A DNA stretch of 64,000 nucleotides, taken from Streptomyces sp. DH24. Lineage in GTDB: Bacteria; Actinomycetota; Actinomycetes; Streptomycetales; Streptomycetaceae. Shown here one piece after another: positions 62,966 through 64,000 of this stretch. Position 1 is the first letter of the stretch. Each line of letters begins with the position of its first letter. The notes beneath the pieces were generated by a model that worked only from the letters and a program-made list of their open reading frames with translations, did not search any database and was not told where the DNA came from. A program made the position numbers and the translations under genes. The stretch lies in the NCBI RefSeq assembly GCF_029813775.1, contig NZ_JARVKW010000004.1, positions 62,001 to 126,000 on the forward strand, written 5' to 3'.

Positions 62966-64000
62966 GTGTCCATGCTCCTGCTGAGGCTGGCAGCACAGGA
63001 TCTGCTGACCCTGGACTCGAGGCGCCGTATGGTGCCTCACCTGGCCGCCAGATGGCGGCACTTCAGAGGTGCCGACGCTTCGCTGACGGAACGTTCCGCG
63101 TGGGCCGAGAGTCTCGTGAGCCTTGCCGAAGATCTGGTTGCCGCCGGACGCGGGAACGTGGAGATGATCGTCGAGTGTGCTGCCACCATCGACGAGGCCG
63201 ACCGCCGCTCCGGTGACCCGAGGCTCATTGATGTCGTCCTCGTGGGTCACCATCCTGAGGAGAGGAGGCTGTCCGTTCAACTGGTCGAGTTGAAGCGTTG
63301 GTCGATGGTGACCAAGGTGGAGCGAGCCACGGCGGACATGATTCATGTACCGGGAATGGGAACGAAGAAGCATCCAGCTCTGCAGTTGCGCGAGTATTAC
63401 GAGGCGTTCACGGGCGGCAGGGGTCCGCTGCACGGACTGAGCTTCGAATGCGGCGGTTTCGCCTACCTGCACAACGCGACCGACGCCTCTGTGCAGCCCT
63501 TGGTCGACGTGGGCGCACCCACCGGCACCTACGCCCACGTCTACACAAGTGACCGGCGTGAACAACTGCTGTCCGACCTCCGCAGGCACTTCGCCGCCGA
63601 CGGCGGCGCCTCCGCGGCCGAGCTGCTGCTGCAGAACATGGGCTTGCGCAACACACCCCTGCTGGACGCCATGATTCGCTCCCGCGGAGAAGACACGGTT
63701 TTCACCCTGCGCGGCCGGCAGAAGAAGGTCGCCGACCAGATTCTCGACACTGCCGCCAAGGTCCTCCCGGACCCCCGGCGTCCGGCCCTCGTGCCGGACG
63801 AGCGGCGTGTGGTCTTCCTGGTCACAGGCGGTGCCGGCACCGGGAAAAGCGCCATCGGTCTCCAGCTCAAGGCGGAGCTGGAGGCAGGCGGCCACACGGT
63901 CAAGTACGCCAGCGGCAGCAGAGCCTTCAACGGCGCGATCCAGGAACACGTCGGCTACGGAGACCGCCAGTTCAAGGAGACGTTCACCTACTTCAGTAAC
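62966..64000 (+). CDS. Second DUF2075 nuclease-helicase, cut by the window end
   Basis: An open frame runs from the GTG at 62966 to the window edge (345 codons so far). It has the same plan as its neighbour: PD-(D/E)XK-like PRLIDVVLVGHHPEERRLSVQLVELKRW, then Walker A LVTGGAGTGKSAIGL near 63826-63870 and KYASGSRAFNGAI. Identity to the first copy is clearly low, so this is an old paralogue rather than a recent duplication. An ATG at 62921, inside the leader hairpin, is in frame and would add 15 residues (MPPPARVTRALGDYL). The ATG at 62972 is a further choice. The GTG is preferred because GGGGGA lies 7 nt before it. Confidence 0.75.
   Translation, partial: MSMLLLRLAAQDLLTLDSRRRMVPHLAARWRHFRGADASLTERSAWAESLVSLAEDLVAAGRGNVEMIVECAATIDEADRRSGDPRLIDVVLVGHHPEERRLSVQLVELKRWSMVTKVERATADMIHVPGMGTKKHPALQLREYYEAFTGGRGPLHGLSFECGGFAYLHNATDASVQPLVDVGAPTGTYAHVYTSDRREQLLSDLRRHFAADGGASAAELLLQNMGLRNTPLLDAMIRSRGEDTVFTLRGRQKKVADQILDTAAKVLPDPRRPALVPDERRVVFLVTGGAGTGKSAIGLQLKAELEAGGHTVKYASGSRAFNGAIQEHVGYGDRQFKETFTYFSN

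Overview
The window is high-GC actinobacterial chromosome, almost certainly Streptomyces. It has very high third-position G+C, frequent GTG starts, 4-bp GTGA/ATGA gene overlaps, a conservon (cvnABCD plus P450), an XRE/DUF397/anti-sigma-ATPase trio and a MsiK-dependent type of sugar importer. No rRNA, tRNA, CRISPR array or insertion sequence was recognised.

Region 1 (1 to about 33.7 kb) is a dense defence island. From the left it holds: a frameshifted gene remnant; a DUF262/DUF1524 (GmrSD-type) restriction gene; a Rad50-like ABC ATPase with a small partner; a ribbon-helix-helix/PIN toxin-antitoxin pair; a Cys-rich protein and an EcsC-like membrane protein; the XRE/DUF397 regulatory trio; a UvrD helicase fused to a Cas4-type Fe-S nuclease; a two-gene adenine methyltransferase/helicase-nuclease restriction-modification set; and two divergent operons. 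The left-pointing operon (24332 to 19373) encodes a winged-helix protein, a Cas4-like Fe-S protein, a middle-domain protein and an SF1B helicase, which together look like a Dna2-type nuclease-helicase split over several genes. The right-pointing operon (24469 to 33672) encodes a second Cas4-like nuclease followed by the three-gene pPIWI-RE set: REase, DinG-like helicase and PIWI protein. A 40-bp array of 10-bp phased CCAA repeats lies between them, and a related array precedes the Rad50-like gene.

Region 2 (33.9 to 41 kb) carries a caspase-NACHT/STAND-beta-propeller protein, a downstream LCAT-like esterase, and a divergent NUDIX-like protein. This is probably another NTP-controlled conflict system.

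Region 3 (41.4 to 50.7 kb) is a conservon whose P450 lacks the ExxR motif (CYP157-like). Next come an ABBA indole prenyltransferase and a convergent flavin monooxygenase, a pairing known to make prenylated indole aldoxime/nitrile, and then an EF-G paralogue preceded by a small leader ORF and mutually exclusive hairpins.

Region 4 (50.9 to 59.7 kb) is a beta-1,3-glucan utilisation locus: secreted GH55-like enzyme, CUT1 importer without its own ATPase, intracellular GH1 beta-glucosidase and secreted GH16 with two discoidin modules. A CebR-like operator lies in front of the GH55 gene.

Region 5 (59.8 to 64 kb) has two small conserved proteins and two successive DUF2075 nuclease-helicase genes; the second runs off the window. 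Each DUF2075 gene is preceded by a copy of the same leader, predicted to fold so that it buries the ribosome binding site. This leader, together with the paired pPIWI-RE and split Dna2-like operons, is the most interesting signal in the window.
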